A stretch of 64,000 nt of DNA from positions 49,909,019 to 49,973,018 of the forward strand of contig NC_061121.1 of the NCBI RefSeq assembly GCF_002878395.1. Reading direction: 5' to 3'. Source of the DNA: Capsicum annuum. Lineage: Eukaryota; Streptophyta; Magnoliopsida; Solanales; Solanaceae. Shown in pieces: positions 44,490 to 56,896 of the stretch. Position numbers and translations under genes: made by a program. Numbering within the stretch: position 1 is the stretch's first letter; each line of letters opens with the position of its first letter. The notes beneath the pieces are model-generated. The model made no database searches, had not been told where the DNA came from, and saw only the letters and a program-made list of their open reading frames with translations.

Positions 44490-45665
44490 ATTGTGTTTGG
44501 CCATATCTTTTTTTAAATTTTTTTTTTACTTTTGAAAAAAAATTTTAAATATGATTTTATTTCCTAACTTTTGCAAACTATCAAGATCACCCAACTAAAA
44601 TCTACCTGCTAATGAAAAAAAAATACAATTAGCCATTATTATAAAAATAATTATATATACATGGTCATATTTAATGAGTTTCAATTATGACATATATAAT
44701 ATTTATATTAATAGTCGTTTTCTCATATTTAAAAATTTTAAATATGGATGTTATATTAACAAATCACTGTTTCCTATTTTTTAGGTAACAAATATTATCT
44801 TTCAAACAAATTTATTTTTTTAGGAATTTATTTAATTTATTTCTTCATTTTCCGTTCCTAAAAAATTGAAAATGATGAGTTGTTATTAAATTTTAGGGTG
44901 CCGCTAATTTATTTCTTTAATTTTCTTATATATGAAAGATTTTACTATGTGTAGTAAATTATTTTTATGTAAAACATGTTTTGCATATTTATGGTATACT
45001 ATATCATATACCATAAATATATAAATATGTTTTGTATGTTTCTTTATACTTTGTATTTTAATATATGTATGTATATGGTATATATATGGTATAAACTTCA
45101 TATATAACATACTGTATATGGTATATACATGGTATAAACTTTATATATAACATACGTTGTATATTTCTATTATAAATATAATAATTTATATATCTATGGG
45201 TATAAATATAATACTTTATGTATTTATGGGTATAAATATACTACTTTATATATTTATGGGTATAAATATAAATTAGCAGTAAAATAATATTTTAAATAAG
45301 GGAGAAAATTAAATAAGGAATAAAAATAATGATGAGAGAGAAAAAGAGATATATATTAATTAGGATAGCATTAAGTTTGAAATTATAATTATCTTATTCT
45401 TTAAAACTGCGATATACGTAATATTGAAAAAGTAATGTTATAAGGAGAGTTTTATGTAAAAACTTAAAAGATTGGGGTAATATGTAATAATAATAAAAGT
45501 TGGAATTGGTGTTGGAAAATTGTGAAAACAACAAAAACCTTTTCCCCTTTTTCAGAAAAAAATTTCAAAATTATTTTTCAAATTTTCATGTCAAACACCA
45601 CAATTTTGCAACTCCGAAATTTTTTTTTGTAAAAAAGAAAAAAAATTTCATGGCCAAACGAGGCC
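44490..45665. mobile_element. AT-rich MITE with GTTTGGCCAT ends
   Basis: Left GTGTTTGGCCATATCTTTTT and right (reverse complement) CGTTTGGCCATGAAATTTTT form inverted ends of about 50 bases with A/T runs. No coding region. No clear target duplication, so limits are approximate. Confidence 0.4.
45066..45270. repeat. two AT-rich minisatellites
   Basis: A ~42-base unit (GGTATAAACTTCATATATAA and GGTATAAACTTTATATATAA) occurs twice at about 45075-45160. A 30-base unit ending ATGGGTATAAATATA occurs three times at about 45180-45270. Confidence 0.85.
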
Positions 45666-45843
45666 AGAATAATAACACCACTTTCTTCACTTTATACCTA
45701 CGAATTGTCATGTATTTTAATATTTTTATTTTAATAATAAAATACACCTACACAAACTATATAAGACTTTAAAAAAGACAAAACATTCTAAATGACATCA
45801 AAGGATATCAAAACGGGTTTGGTGTAATGAAGTCTCTCCTTTA

Positions 45844-46886
45844 GGGTGTGTTTGGTATGAAGGAAAATGTTTTTCATGGAAAATATTTTCCTGGAAAACA
45901 AGTTGATTTCTTCCTTATTTTCTTTTGTTTGGTTGGTGGATGAAAAATATTTTTCTGAAAATATTTTTTAATATTTGGTTGATGAATGAAAAAATATTTT
46001 TAAAAAAATATATTTTAGTGTTTAGTTAAAGAGTAAAAATACATTTTAGAATTCTTTTTTAAAAATAAATTAAAAAAATTAAATCCTTTTTTGGGAAGGG
46101 GGTTAGTAGGCGGGTGGGTGTAGGTGTTAGAATAGGTAGTAGGGGTAGGGTAAGAAAAAGTTTTGAATTTATTTTGTTAATTTTTTTTTTTAAAATTGGT
46201 GGGGGGAGGTTAGTAGGAGCTGGGGGTCAGGGTAGGGGAGTGAGGGGAAGAAAAAAATTGAAAAATTTTAAAAATAATTTTTTTTNNNNNNNNNNNNNNN
46301 NNNNNNNNNNNNNNNNNNNNNNNNNNNNNNNNNNNNNNNNNNNNNNNNNNNNNNNNNNNNNNNNNNNNNNNNNNNNNNNNNNNNNAGTGAGGGGAAGAAA
46401 AAAATTGAAAAATTTTAAAAATAATTTTTTTTTTCGAGGTTGGAGAGGGGGGTAGGGGTATGGGGTAAGAAAAAAAGTTTGATTTCTTAAATAAAATGTA
46501 GATATTATTTTTGGAAAGAAACTGGTAGGGGTAGGGGTAGGGTGGGGGTTTGGGATGGACTAAGAAAAAATTTTGAAATACATTTTAAAACAATTGAATT
46601 TTGGAGGTGGGGGTGGGGTAGGGGTAGGGTCAGGGTGATAGGGTATTGGGGGCGAGGGGCGGGGTAGATGATTTTGAGAATTGTATGAACATTTCAACTT
46701 TAAAGTGAGGTTGAAAGAGAGTTTTTGAAAATGTTTTCCTTACTTTTTGAAGCGAAGTCATTTTCCTTAAATTTAAGGAAAATAATTTGGTTTGGAAAAT
46801 ATTTTCCAAAACATATAAGCCAACCAAACATAAGAAAACTGAAAAACATTTTTCAGAAAATGTTTTCCTTCGTACCAAACACACCC
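45844..46886. mobile_element. Tourist-like (PIF/Harbinger) MITE with G-rich core
   Basis: Ends GGGTGTGTTTGGTATGAAGG and, inverted, GGGTGTGTTTGGTACGAAGG, continuing as inverted repeats of over 60 bases. The trinucleotide TTA flanks both ends (45841-45843, 46887-46889), the PIF/Harbinger target preference. The centre holds GGTAGGGGTAGGGG-type repeats and an assembly gap, so true length is unknown. No transposase. Confidence 0.75.
46286..46385. other. assembly gap (100 N)
   Basis: A round 100 N. The 47 bases before it (46239-46285) are identical to the 47 after it (46386-46432), so the gap may be a missed overlap or lie within a tandem repeat. Confidence 0.98.
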
Positions 46887-46889
46887 TTA

Positions 46890-47906
46890 ATGAATTTATG
46901 TATTAAAATAATTTCATACTTTTATGTCTCTTTTTGAGCAATGAATATATGCAATTATAAACTTTTTGATAGAGTATTTTTTTTTCAGCAAATATTTTAA
47001 TAAAAAATAAAAGAAAAGGGCCAAATTTTTTTAGAAAAGATAAATACAAATTCTAGAGCCTAAGAGACGTGGCATTTCATTTCTCGTATTCTCCATTGCC
47101 CGCAATTATATGAACATGTAAATATAGCTATAAATTCCTATAAATAAACAACCTCCAAAGAATTAAAACATAAATTTCAAAAATTAAAACAAAATCTTGC
47201 AAAAACTTAAATAACAATAATATTAATAAAATAGATTCTTGACTTACCACTTCATGTCAACCAACTTCATGTGCATCAATCCTTTTATAAGATGATAATA
47301 ATATACTTAAAAATTAAAAATATATAAAAAAAAATAAAAAAAAAAAAAGAAGAAGGAAGAAAACAAAAGAGAAAAAAAAAATGACATACCACGAGGCCCT
47401 AAAATTATATGAAGATACATAGTGCGAAATTGGAATATGAATAGGCAAGACACATGAATTGTTCAATTAATTATGAGTGATTAATTATAGGGAAAAATTA
47501 TTTAAGCATGCTATATAAATGAATATTGATGCTACGTGGGTGAAATAATGATATAATTAGATTTTATTGTATATAATAAATAAGTTTTTTAGATTAATAG
47601 TTAATGTGTAGGTTTTTTAAATACATTAGTAGATAAATTATGAAGAAAATATAATGATTTTAATTTACAAAAATACAAACTCTAAAGCCCATATGAATGG
47701 TGAATATTAGTTCCATCGAGCTTGATTATCGCACATAAAATGATATGGTATTGTCTGGAGTGCCAAATTGACCAACTAAACAAAAGATAATTTATTTTTT
47801 AAATATGCTTATGATAGATGTTGATTCTTATTTAGTCTTAAATATTTGCTAAAAGATCTTTCTTGCAATAGGAGTATTGATAATTACAAATTTACAAAAT
47901 TAAACC
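46890..47906. other. no recognisable gene
   Basis: AT-rich with an A-rich tract near 47320-47380. Nothing to annotate. Confidence 0.4.
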
Positions 47907-48265
47907 TGTTAAAGGTTTTTGTCCTAATTTTCTTACCAAATTTAAGTTTCATTTTTTCTTAGAAGAAAAATAAAGTAATACCATAATTACTTTTATTTTC
48001 CTGAAAGGAAAATATATAACTTTTTTCATATTTGGCAAACCTCTTTTTAAGAGGAAAGATTTTGAAACTCTATAAATAGAAGATCCTTCCTTCTCATACA
48101 ATAATACAGTAGCATCAACAATGTAGTCATTTACAAGTCTTCTTTAGGGAGGGATTTTCTCCCAATAGTTTTGTATTTTCTTTAGTTTTGTTTTCTTTGT
48201 CATCTGATTTATCATCTTCATGGTTTGCAAATTATAAGCTTCCGCATGACGCCCTCTCAATTTCA
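47907..48265. mobile_element. possible solo LTR (copia-like)
   Basis: Starts TGTTAAAGG and ends TTTCA, with AACC on both outer sides (47903-47906, 48266-48269). A TATA box TATAAATAGA at 48071-48080 is followed by a leader-like stretch, as in copia LTRs. No internal domain adjoins. The size (359 bp) is plausible; the 4-base duplication is one short. Confidence 0.4.
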
Positions 48266-48791
48266 AACCCAACAAAATCTTCACTACAATGATTCTCTTT
48301 TTTCCTAAAGTAGAGAAAATTACTAAAAAAATACAACAAGAATATTTGAATGATAAAACTAACATATTATGCTAAGATGATATTATGTGCCTTACACTTA
48401 TATACACTTATATGTACAATGATATACGAAGATCGCACATTAAAACAAAAATGTTCAACCTTCTTGAACCTAATAAAGTTGATTATGATGGCTAATTGAA
48501 TTCTAGATTCTAATAGTTTTACGCACTTTCCATTCTCTCAAATTGTTGCTTTATCGGTAAATACAAAGAAGAAGATAATAATTGATAAATTAAACTAATT
48601 TTAGAGTCCATAAAAAAGGTGGTAAAAATTGAGAAATCATTTCTTGCCTTTTTATAGATGCTAGTTTAGTGTACGTATATTTTACGTCAACAAATAAAAC
48701 GATATATATGAAAAAAAAATTATTACTCTCACCATTTTCTTTTCACAAATATGAACTTACAAAATAATGTGATATTCATGTATTATATTTA

Positions 48792-49853
48792 CTAGTCAAA
48801 TGTACGTGTTTTGCACGTATACTTCATGTCAAGCCATATGTAAAGTATTAAAATCTTGATCGTCTCCTACGATGTGAATTGTCACTTCACGGATAATAAC
48901 AAAAATAATAGATAGTAATAGATCAGAAATTACAACAAAATAAATTGATTAAACCTAACCTTTACACAAAAATTCCTTAAAACTTGACCGAATATTCATC
49001 TACCACTATAAACTCAACAAAATAATACGATAATCGAGCTATCATAACAATGCAATTAAACCTTAAAAAAAATCCTTAAAGCCTGACCAAATGTTAATCT
49101 AACATTTGAAAAAACAATAAATAGTAATAAAACAGAAACTACAGTATTCGAGAATATTACAACAATATCATCAAACCTAATCTAAGTGCAAATTTCTCAA
49201 AGTCCGACGAAATATTCATCAACAACATAGACTTGAACATAACAGAAACTACAACAAAATAATACGATAATCGAGATATTAGAACAATACGATTAAACCT
49301 AACCTTTTGTGATTGTTGATGACACCTTTAGAGCTCATAAAAAAAGATTATTAAAATATCTCTGACAATAAATTTTACATTATGAATGTTATTATATTAT
49401 TGTAGACAAAAGAATCTCCAATACCTTTTCCTACAAAAAAGGATTATTTAAATATGGAAGATTTTTATTTTTATGTTGCGAAAGAGAAAAAAAATTAATT
49501 ATGATAACAAATTAATACTACAACACAACTTTAGAAAATTAAAAAAATTTTCCTCAAAAATTTAAAGTAACGTGTTTTCATTTTTTTCCTGAAAAACTAA
49601 AATAACTTGTTTTTTTTTTTTTTTTGTTTAAGGTAATTTTTGTTTTTTGTGTGTTTTAAAGGAAAAATTTTCAAAAGATACTTTTTTATCACATATTATA
49701 GGAATTCTTAATTTTAAATATTATAATATAATGATATAATAATTGAAGAAAAATAGTAAAGAGACGATTTTGTCTAAAACATAAATTTTTAATGAAGGAT
49801 AAAAAGTTCAAATCACGTTTTTAAGGGTCTTCATAGTTTTAATATGTTGTAGA
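48792..49853 (-). mobile_element. non-autonomous Helitron
   Basis: On the minus strand the 5' end is TCTACAACATATTAAAAC preceded by A, and the 3' end is a hairpin (stem TACGTG/CACGTA, about 48803-48819) followed by CTAG and then T. A|T insertion and a TC...hairpin-CTAG structure are Helitron hallmarks. The interior holds three diverged ~115-base repeats (48950-49300) also found in the copy at 58951-60442. No Rep/helicase. Confidence 0.65.
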
Positions 49854-50755
49854 TGGAGAAAAGAAAGAGTCCTTCACCAAAAAGAATAGAAGATGATCAA
49901 AATGACACCAAATGTTTAGTGTGAAACAACTGTGAGGTAGTTATACCCCGCCAATAATACAACATGTGCTTTCTTTAAATAGAAAAAAGAAAATTTTGCA
50001 TAAACTTCTATATATAAAAGTAGAATCAATAAAGGAAGTATATCATTTTGCTAAAGACACATAGGAAGAACCAATATGCAAATAATATTGATACACACTT
50101 GGAGTGAATGGAATGACAAAAGAAAAGGTCACTTAACAGTAAAATCAATTTAGAGGAGCAGAAACAGATCACATATAGACACAATTTCAAGTTTAAACTT
50201 CTCATATCTGTAAGACTTCTTATATATACACAATTTAATAGTTATAAAATTGATTAAAATTTTGTTTCAAAATCCGTGCTAGTTCAATCACAAGATATTG
50301 ACATAAGGCATAGATCCGAATAATTGAAGGAAGAAACATCAAACATATGCAAAATGGTTTGCTTTCGCATGCCCACTGAAATATTATTTTCAAAATAAAT
50401 TAGAGTTCTCTTAGTCCCTCGCTTCTCTAAATTAAAGGATTTTTGAAATAATTTTTTAATTTTTTTAGCTATTTCATAAGCAAATTAGGCTGAAGAATAA
50501 AAACTAAATCTTTTCCTGTGGTCAATGAAAGCGACAATCTCTGAACCAACAAGAAGAGAAGGCAGAATATTATATTTCAATATAATATCCGTTCGATCAC
50601 CACTACTTCACCATCGGAAGTCTCCTGCAATTTCATACCACCATCACGATGATTAAAATTATGAAATCACACTCATATAAAGAGAGAAAAAGTACCTAGA
50701 GAAAACAACGGTGTCTTGATTGGTGAGGACAGACATGATTCTAGCATCATCTTTG
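49854..50755. other. unassigned flank of the copia insertion
   Basis: No clear gene. The last ~55 bases are part of a minus-strand open stretch that continues beyond the copia element (57342-57420). Confidence 0.4.
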
Positions 50756-51208
50756 TGTTAGAATTATTTATTTTATGTGGATTTAACATTAACTTTTTAT
50801 TACAGTAAAGTAAAACGGGTTGATGTTATTAGTTGGTGGGCAAGACACAGACAGTGTATCCATGCAGATTTCATATGAGCCTGTATCCATTTCATGTTAT
50901 TGGTGTTGGCTGGCAATAGTGTAGGCCTGTAGTAGACCTGTGAGCCCACAATGAGGGGTGCACTGGGTTAAGCTTTAAAGCCTATAAATATAAGGTTAGG
51001 TCCCCTCTTCTGGCTTTAACATAAGACGCATTTCCATAAGCTACCAGCCGTCATAAACAAAGGAGAGGAAGACTCAGCCAAGTTCATCTTTGATTATGTG
51101 TAAGCAATGGCGGATAAAGGTATGCACCTTTCCTTCCTCATATTCCGTTACTTATAGGTGTTCTTGGTTTATGTGAATCTGTGGTGTATTTTTCTATTAA
51201 TTTCAACA
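50756..51208 (+). repeat. 5' LTR of copia element
   Basis: TGTTAGAATTATTTATTTTA to ...TTTCAACA. TATA box TATAAATAT at 50983-50991 is the likely promoter. It has an 8-base insertion-like difference (TGTAGTAGACC versus TGTCTGTG) and several substitutions relative to the 3' LTR. Confidence 0.95.
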
Positions 51209-51210
51209 CT

Positions 51211-51224
51211 TGATATCAAGAGCT
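51211..51224 (+). promoter_or_regulatory. copia primer-binding site
   Basis: TGATATCAAGAGCT two bases after the LTR; a variant of the tRNA-Met type site. Confidence 0.55.
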
Positions 51225-51356
51225 TTTCATATAGATCTTGATGTATTTTTCGTGAACCTCAACATGATTAAGTTTTGAAATTTATTTAATATTATCACTA
51301 ATTTAATTTTCTTTTCTGCTGCGTTTCTCGGTGATAAAGTGCTAATTTTATTTATA

Positions 51357-51606
51357 CTCCCTCCGTTTCAAAAAGAATGACCTGCTTTTCTTTTTAATCC
51401 GTTTAAAAAAGAATGACTCATTTCCTTTTTTGGCAATACTTTAATTTCAATTTTCCACATGACATGTTTAGGACCACAAGATTAAATGACATTTTGATAC
51501 ATTTGACACAACTTTAATTTAAGGCCACAAGATTCAAAAGTCTTCTTTATTTTCTTAAAATTTGTGCCAAGTCAAAGTAGGTCATTCTTTTTTAAAACGG
51601 AGGGAG
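51357..51606. mobile_element. Stowaway MITE
   Basis: Ends CTCCCTCCGTTTCAAAAAGA and, inverted, CTCCCTCCGTTTTAAAAAAG, each flanked by TA (51355-51356 and 51607-51608), the Tc1/mariner signature. 250 bp, non-coding. Confidence 0.95.
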
Positions 51607-52049
51607 TAATATTTTTAATTGTGTGGTTACGTGTTGTGTCACATGAGCAAATTAAGCAATGGCATGTTGAATCCCTGAGATTGAATTTGTTTTGTAAATT
51701 AGGGTAAATAGTGCACACCAAAGTGATATATTTGTTTTGCTTTATGAGACTTGTTTAATCCATTTTGAGGGATATCACTAAGTTAGAACATACAATGATC
51801 TGCCCAAAGGAAATTTATTGCGTGTTTTAAATTAGTATTGTGATGAGCCCCATTATGTGAAAATATTTTGATTTTAGTAAATTTATCTGCCCAAAGGGGT
51901 TAGGTTTCTAATACTGAAAATATTTTCTTGCATTGCCCAAAGGGGGGCTACTTATTGATGCTGTGGGACTCATCGTTGTGACACGATTATTATTCTTATA
52001 CCTTACTATTTTGATAAAATCATTCATGTTGTGTTGTGAACAGTTACCA

Positions 52050-52890
52050 TTTATTTGAACAATAACAATGTTAAAGTTGTGGTTCTGTCGGGCTCTAACT
52101 TTAAGCGATGGAAAGAAGATCTTGAATTTGCTTTGGGCATGACTGACATAGATCAAGCCTTGCGTGAGGATGAGCCTCCACCTCTCACTGATTCTAGTAC
52201 AATTGCTGAAAAATAACTTTATGCTAAGTGGGAGAGATCTAATAGGCTATGCATCCTTGCCTTTAGGAGGTCAATTGTTGAGCACCTCAAAAGTGGCTTG
52301 CCTGAAACTACTAATGCCAAAAAAGTTTCTTGCCCAAGTAAAAGAAAGGTATCTTGTATCCAATAAGGCTGAGACTGGATATCTAATGAATAAACTTGTA
52401 GGGATGAGGTATGACTTTACTGAGGGTGTTCGATATTACATACTTAAGATGGTCCACATTCAGTTCAAATTGAAAACTCTTGAAATAACTTTTCCTGATA
52501 CTTACATTGTTCACTCTACTCTTAACTCTTTACCTGCTGAGTTAGCCAAATGAAAACTGCCTATAATACTCAGGATAAATCTTGGTCAATCAATGATCTC
52601 ATCTCTAAATGTGTTGTTGAAGAGGAAAAATTTTAAAAAAGAAGGGTGAGGTTGCCATGTTAGCTTCTCATCGTTCCAAAGCAAGCTCAAGTAAGGGACC
52701 TAGGAAGTTTGAAAGATCTAATAATCATACTTTTAAAAAGGGTCGGGACAACAAAAGGCATGGTAAAGATCAGACTGATTATCCTGGAACCAATAACATG
52801 GTTTTTAAGAAAAATAATAATTGTTTCTTTTGTAAGAAACCTGGTGAGATTGCATCAAATTTCATTCTTGGATAAAAAAAGAGTCAAAAA
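52050..52890 (+). pseudogene. gag: copia gag, broken
   Basis: Reads NFKRWKEDLEFALGMTDI, WERSNRLCILAFRRSIVEHL, a central region (52164-52553 frame) with YLMNKLVGMRYDF and NSLPAELAK, then a basic region and a knuckle CFFCKKPGEIASNF near 52825-52866 in which the His and third Cys positions are Glu and Phe. Gag would package the RNA. At least three stops or frame changes. Confidence 0.8.
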
Positions 52891-53369
52891 AAGGTAATCA
52901 CTTAGCTCTTGTTTGTTTTGAGTCACACTTTATAGTTGTCCCTATTAATTCTTGGTGGTTTAATAGTGGAGCTACTGCTCATGTTGCTATTTCCTTGCAG
53001 GGGTTCAAAAAAAAAAAGAAGCCAAAGAAAATGAAGTCAAGAATTAGAGTCGCCACAGATGTCCAAGTTGAAGTAAAGTTCATAGGAATTGTAGTTTTAG
53101 ACTTAGAAATTAGCTATAAGTTTGATCTTGAAAACACTCTTTATGTACCATCTTTTAGATGGAATTTGATTTCTATTCAAGTTTTAGACAGATTTGGTTA
53201 TGATTTTAATTTTCTTAATGAAAAAATTAATTTGCTTTTGAACTCCCGAGTTGTTGGTCATGGAATCATATCTGATGGTTTGTTTAAAATTTTCTTGACT
53301 TCTGATTTTGAATAAAACTCTTTTAATTTTAAAATTATTGGGTCTAAGCGATAAATTTTAAATGAAAAA

Positions 53370-54200
53370 TCAGACATGTTGTGGCATAGACGTTTAGGTC
53401 ATATCTCTAAAGATAGAGTTGATAGATTGGTTAATTCTAATATTTTACCTTCTCTTGATTTTGGGGACATAGGAACATGTATTGATTGTATTAGAGGAAA
53501 GTTGACTAAAATAAGAAAAAAAATCCTACTCGTAGTTCTGGTTTGATGGAAATCATTCTCACAGACATAAATGGTCTGTATTCTACTACAATATGTGGTT
53601 CAAGTTATTTTATCACCTTTATTGATGATTTTTCTCGGTATTATGTTCTTCTTATTAAAGAAAAATCAGATCCTCTTGAAATGTTTAAAGTGTTTAAAAC
53701 TGAAGTAGAGAAACAACTGGGAAAGGTTATTAAGATAGTGAGGTCTGATCGTGGGGGTGAGTAGTATGATAGATACACTTAGACTGGGCAACAGATGATA
53801 CCCTTTGCCAAATATCTACAAGATTGTGACATAGTTGCCCAGTACACCATGCCTGGCAGTCCTGACCAAAATGGTGTAGCCGAAAGGCGAAATCGTACTT
53901 TAAAAGATATGATGAAAAGTATGATGAGTAGATCTAATTTACTTGAGTTCCTTTGGGGTGGAGCTATTAAAACCTCTATGTATATTCTTAATCGTGTCCC
54001 TTCCAAGTTAGTCCCTGAAATTTCTTTTGAGTTGTAGACTAATAGAAAACCCAGTTTAAATCATTTTCAAGTTTGGGGATGTCTTGCAGAGGTAAAGATA
54101 TATAACCCTTCAGAAAAGAAAACTGAACCTAGAACCTCGCGTTGTTTTTTTATTGGTTATCCAGCTCATTTTAAAGGATACAAGTTCTACTGTCCTATAA
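53370..54200 (+). pseudogene. copia integrase, broken
   Basis: The GAG-pre-integrase segment MLWHRRLGHISKDRV and HHCC-type CIDCIRGK lie at 53376-53510. The catalytic core shows the first Asp in IILTDINGLYS (53564-53566), FIDDFSRYYVLL, the second Asp in RSDRGGE near 53746, and the Glu in NGVAERRNRTLKDM (53882-53884). A stop follows RGGE and another follows SFEL. Catalytic residues are kept, so damage is by stops. It integrates the cDNA. Confidence 0.85.
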
Positions 54201-54549
54201 GGGGAACAAGAATAGTTGAATCTCAAAATACAAAATTTCTTGAATTTGATGTTGCAGATAAGGATTTTTATCAGCATATTACTCGTGAGCCAACTGAAAG
54301 TATTGAAGCTGTCAGAATTTCTCTTACTGTTACCTCAGAATCATTTGTGTTTGCACCTATACATGATGAACCTCATATACATCGGCAAGCTGATGACTTT
54401 GTACTTGCAGAAATTCAGGTGCCTATTATTGAAGAAGTGGTTTAGACACCTACTGTTGTTGATCAAGAGGTTCAGACTTTAAGGAGATCAAGTAGACCAA
54501 AATGATCGTCACTATTAGATGATTATTTAGTATACCTAGCTGAAGGTGA

Positions 54550-55280
54550 CATTGTTGATCCTGCAACCTTTTTTGAACCTTTATCATGTGCTCGATCAAA
54601 GATGTGGCTTGATGCCATGTCTGAAGAGATGAAATCCATGAGTAGAAATGATATGCGGAAGCTTCCAAAGCTTCCTAAAGGCCAGAAGGTTGTTGGACAT
54701 AAATGGGTTTTTAAAATAAAGAAGTATTCAAATGGAAACATTAAATGATTCAATGAGAGATTAATTGCTAAGGGATTCACACAACGAGAAGAGGTTGATT
54801 ACAATGAAACTTTTTCACCAGTTTCATCTAAGGATTCTTTTAGGATTATTATGGCATTGGTAGCCCATTTTGATCTTGAGCTACATCAGATGGATGTAAA
54901 GATAATCTTTTTGAATGGTGATCTTAATGAAGAGGTTTACATGCTACAACCCCAAGATTTTGTTGGTAAAGGCAGTGAACATCTTGTGTGTAAATTGAAG
55001 AAATCTATCTATGGCTTGAACCAAGTTTCTCGACAGTGGTACTTGAATTTTAAGGAAATTATCACTTCTATAGGATTTGTGGAGAACAAGATTGATCATT
55101 GCATCTATCTCAAGATCAGTGGGAGTAAGTTCATCATTCTCACTCTTTATGTTGATGATATTTTACTTGCTAGTAATAATTTGGGACTGTTGCACGAAAC
55201 TAAACATTCATTGAACAAAATATTTGATATTAAAGATCTAGGAGAGACATCATTTGTTATGGGCATTAAGATTCGATGAG
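54550..55280 (+). pseudogene. copia reverse transcriptase, broken
   Basis: Starts with WLDAMSEEMKSMSRNDM and KVVGHKWVFKIKKYSNGNIK followed by a TGA. Then AKGFTQREEVDYNETFSPV and the 142-codon open piece from 54851 with QMDVKIIFLNGDL (catalytic Asp 54893-54895), KKSIYGLNQVSRQWY and YVDDILLAS at 55148 onward. The active-site residues are intact. The stop after GIKIR ends the frame at 55279. Confidence 0.9.
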
Positions 55281-55439
55281 ATAGATCTCGTAAGTTATTG
55301 GGACTTCCACAAAAGGCCTATATTGATCGTATTTTGAAAATATTTCAAATAAAAAAATTGTAAGCCCGGTGATGTCCTTGTGGTGATAGGTGATAAGTTA
55401 AGCATAGACTCGTGTCCCAAAAAATGATCTTAAGAAATA

Positions 55440-56132
55440 TTCTATGAAAGATGTGCCTTATCTAAGTGTTGTTGGAAGTCTTATGTATGCACAAGTTTGC
55501 ACTCATCCGGACATTGCTTTCATTGTCAATGCTCTTGGACGTTATCAAACTAATCTAGGAAGAAGTCATTGGGTTGCTGCTAAGAAAGTAATGAGGTACT
55601 TGAAAAAGACAAGAGATTATAGGTTAGTGTTGACGACCTTGAGGTAATTGGTTACACAGTCTCAGACTTTGCTAGGTTTTTTGATGATTTGAGGTCCACT
55701 TCTGGCTTTATCTTTATGTTTGCAGAGGATGCGATATCTTGAAAGAGTGTGAAACAAACTTTTACAGCATCTTTCACTATGTAAGCAGAATTTGTAGCTT
55801 GTTATGGTGCAGTTACACAAGCCATTTGACTTAAGAATTTTATTTCAGGGCTTGTGTTAGTTGATTCCATCTCTAGGACCTTGAAGATTTATTGTGAAAA
55901 CAAGGAAGTTGTGTTTTACTCAAAAAATAATAAATCTTCTTCAGCTTCTAAGCATAAGAAAGTAAAATATATGGCTGTGAGAGATATGGTTAAAGGGGAG
56001 GACATTGTGATTGAACATATACCTACCGATTTGATGCTTGCTGATCCACTAACCAAGGGGCTAAGACCCATAGTTTTTATGCAACATGTTCAGAATATGG
56101 GTGTTGTTGAGTCATTTGATTTGTTGGGTTAG
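55440..56132 (+). pseudogene. copia RNase H, broken
   Basis: VPYLSVVGSLMYAQVCTHPD and AKKVMRYLKKTRDYRLVL lie in one frame, then a shifted segment with degraded catalytic-site sequence, then SASKHKKVKYMAVRDMV and LMLADPLTKGLRP at the C-terminus. Two frame changes. It ends with VVESFDLLG and a stop; ~760 non-coding bases follow to the 3' LTR. Confidence 0.85.
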
Positions 56133-56884
56133 TGGAAGTATTTAATATTGTTATTCATTTGTCATTAGACTGTTCACCTTATTGTTTCGAGCTTATGGTG
56201 ATATTATCTCTTGAATTGACATTTATGCTATGATAGATTTTGCTATTATTTATGTTGTTGATTATTATTGTGCACACTTTAATATTGTTTTATTATATTA
56301 AGTTTTTTTGCCTTACATGTTGGCTATGTCTCATACTGATAAGATCATATTGTTGTTTTATTGGATCTTTCTTTTGGAGACATATATGGTATATCATTCT
56401 ACCTTGTAGATTTTCTGGTTGTTGCACCATGTAATATGTTACACATGTTGAACCTTGAAAATTAAGATTTTCTGGCGGAGTACATATTGTTTTAGTGCTC
56501 ACACATGTTGTAACAAAAAATCGCGGTGATGATTTTTCTATGGTACGCATGTTGATTTTAAGCATACATGTTGATATGAAAAATCGTTTGAAGGACTAAC
56601 AATGAAATAGCCTCGATTTGGAGTTGATATTGGCTATTTCGTGCTACACTACCACATCATTTGGTTTATGTCTACAAAACTTCAGTGTTAGTAATTGTGG
56701 ACTGGTCTTGTATCGTTGGTTGATGCTAGTACAGCTGCAGTTCAATAGTGATGTTTTGTTTGACTGAATATGTTGGAGATGACGTTCCACCACTAAATAT
56801 TTATGACCACTGTCTATTCAGCCTGAGAGTCATTTTCATAAAAAATAAGTTTTCCAAAACTTTTTTTTAAAAGTTAACGTTGTC

Positions 56885-56896
56885 CAAGCGGGAGAA
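56885..56896 (+). promoter_or_regulatory. copia polypurine tract
   Basis: AAGCGGGAGAA immediately before the 3' LTR. Confidence 0.8.

Noticed and set aside
46114..46455. 113-codon ORF across the assembly gap
   Set aside because: Includes the N gap and G-rich repeat sequence.
48990..49300. CRISPR-like regularly spaced repeats
   Set aside because: The repeats are ~115 bases, diverged, in a plant Helitron; there is no short-repeat/spacer structure.
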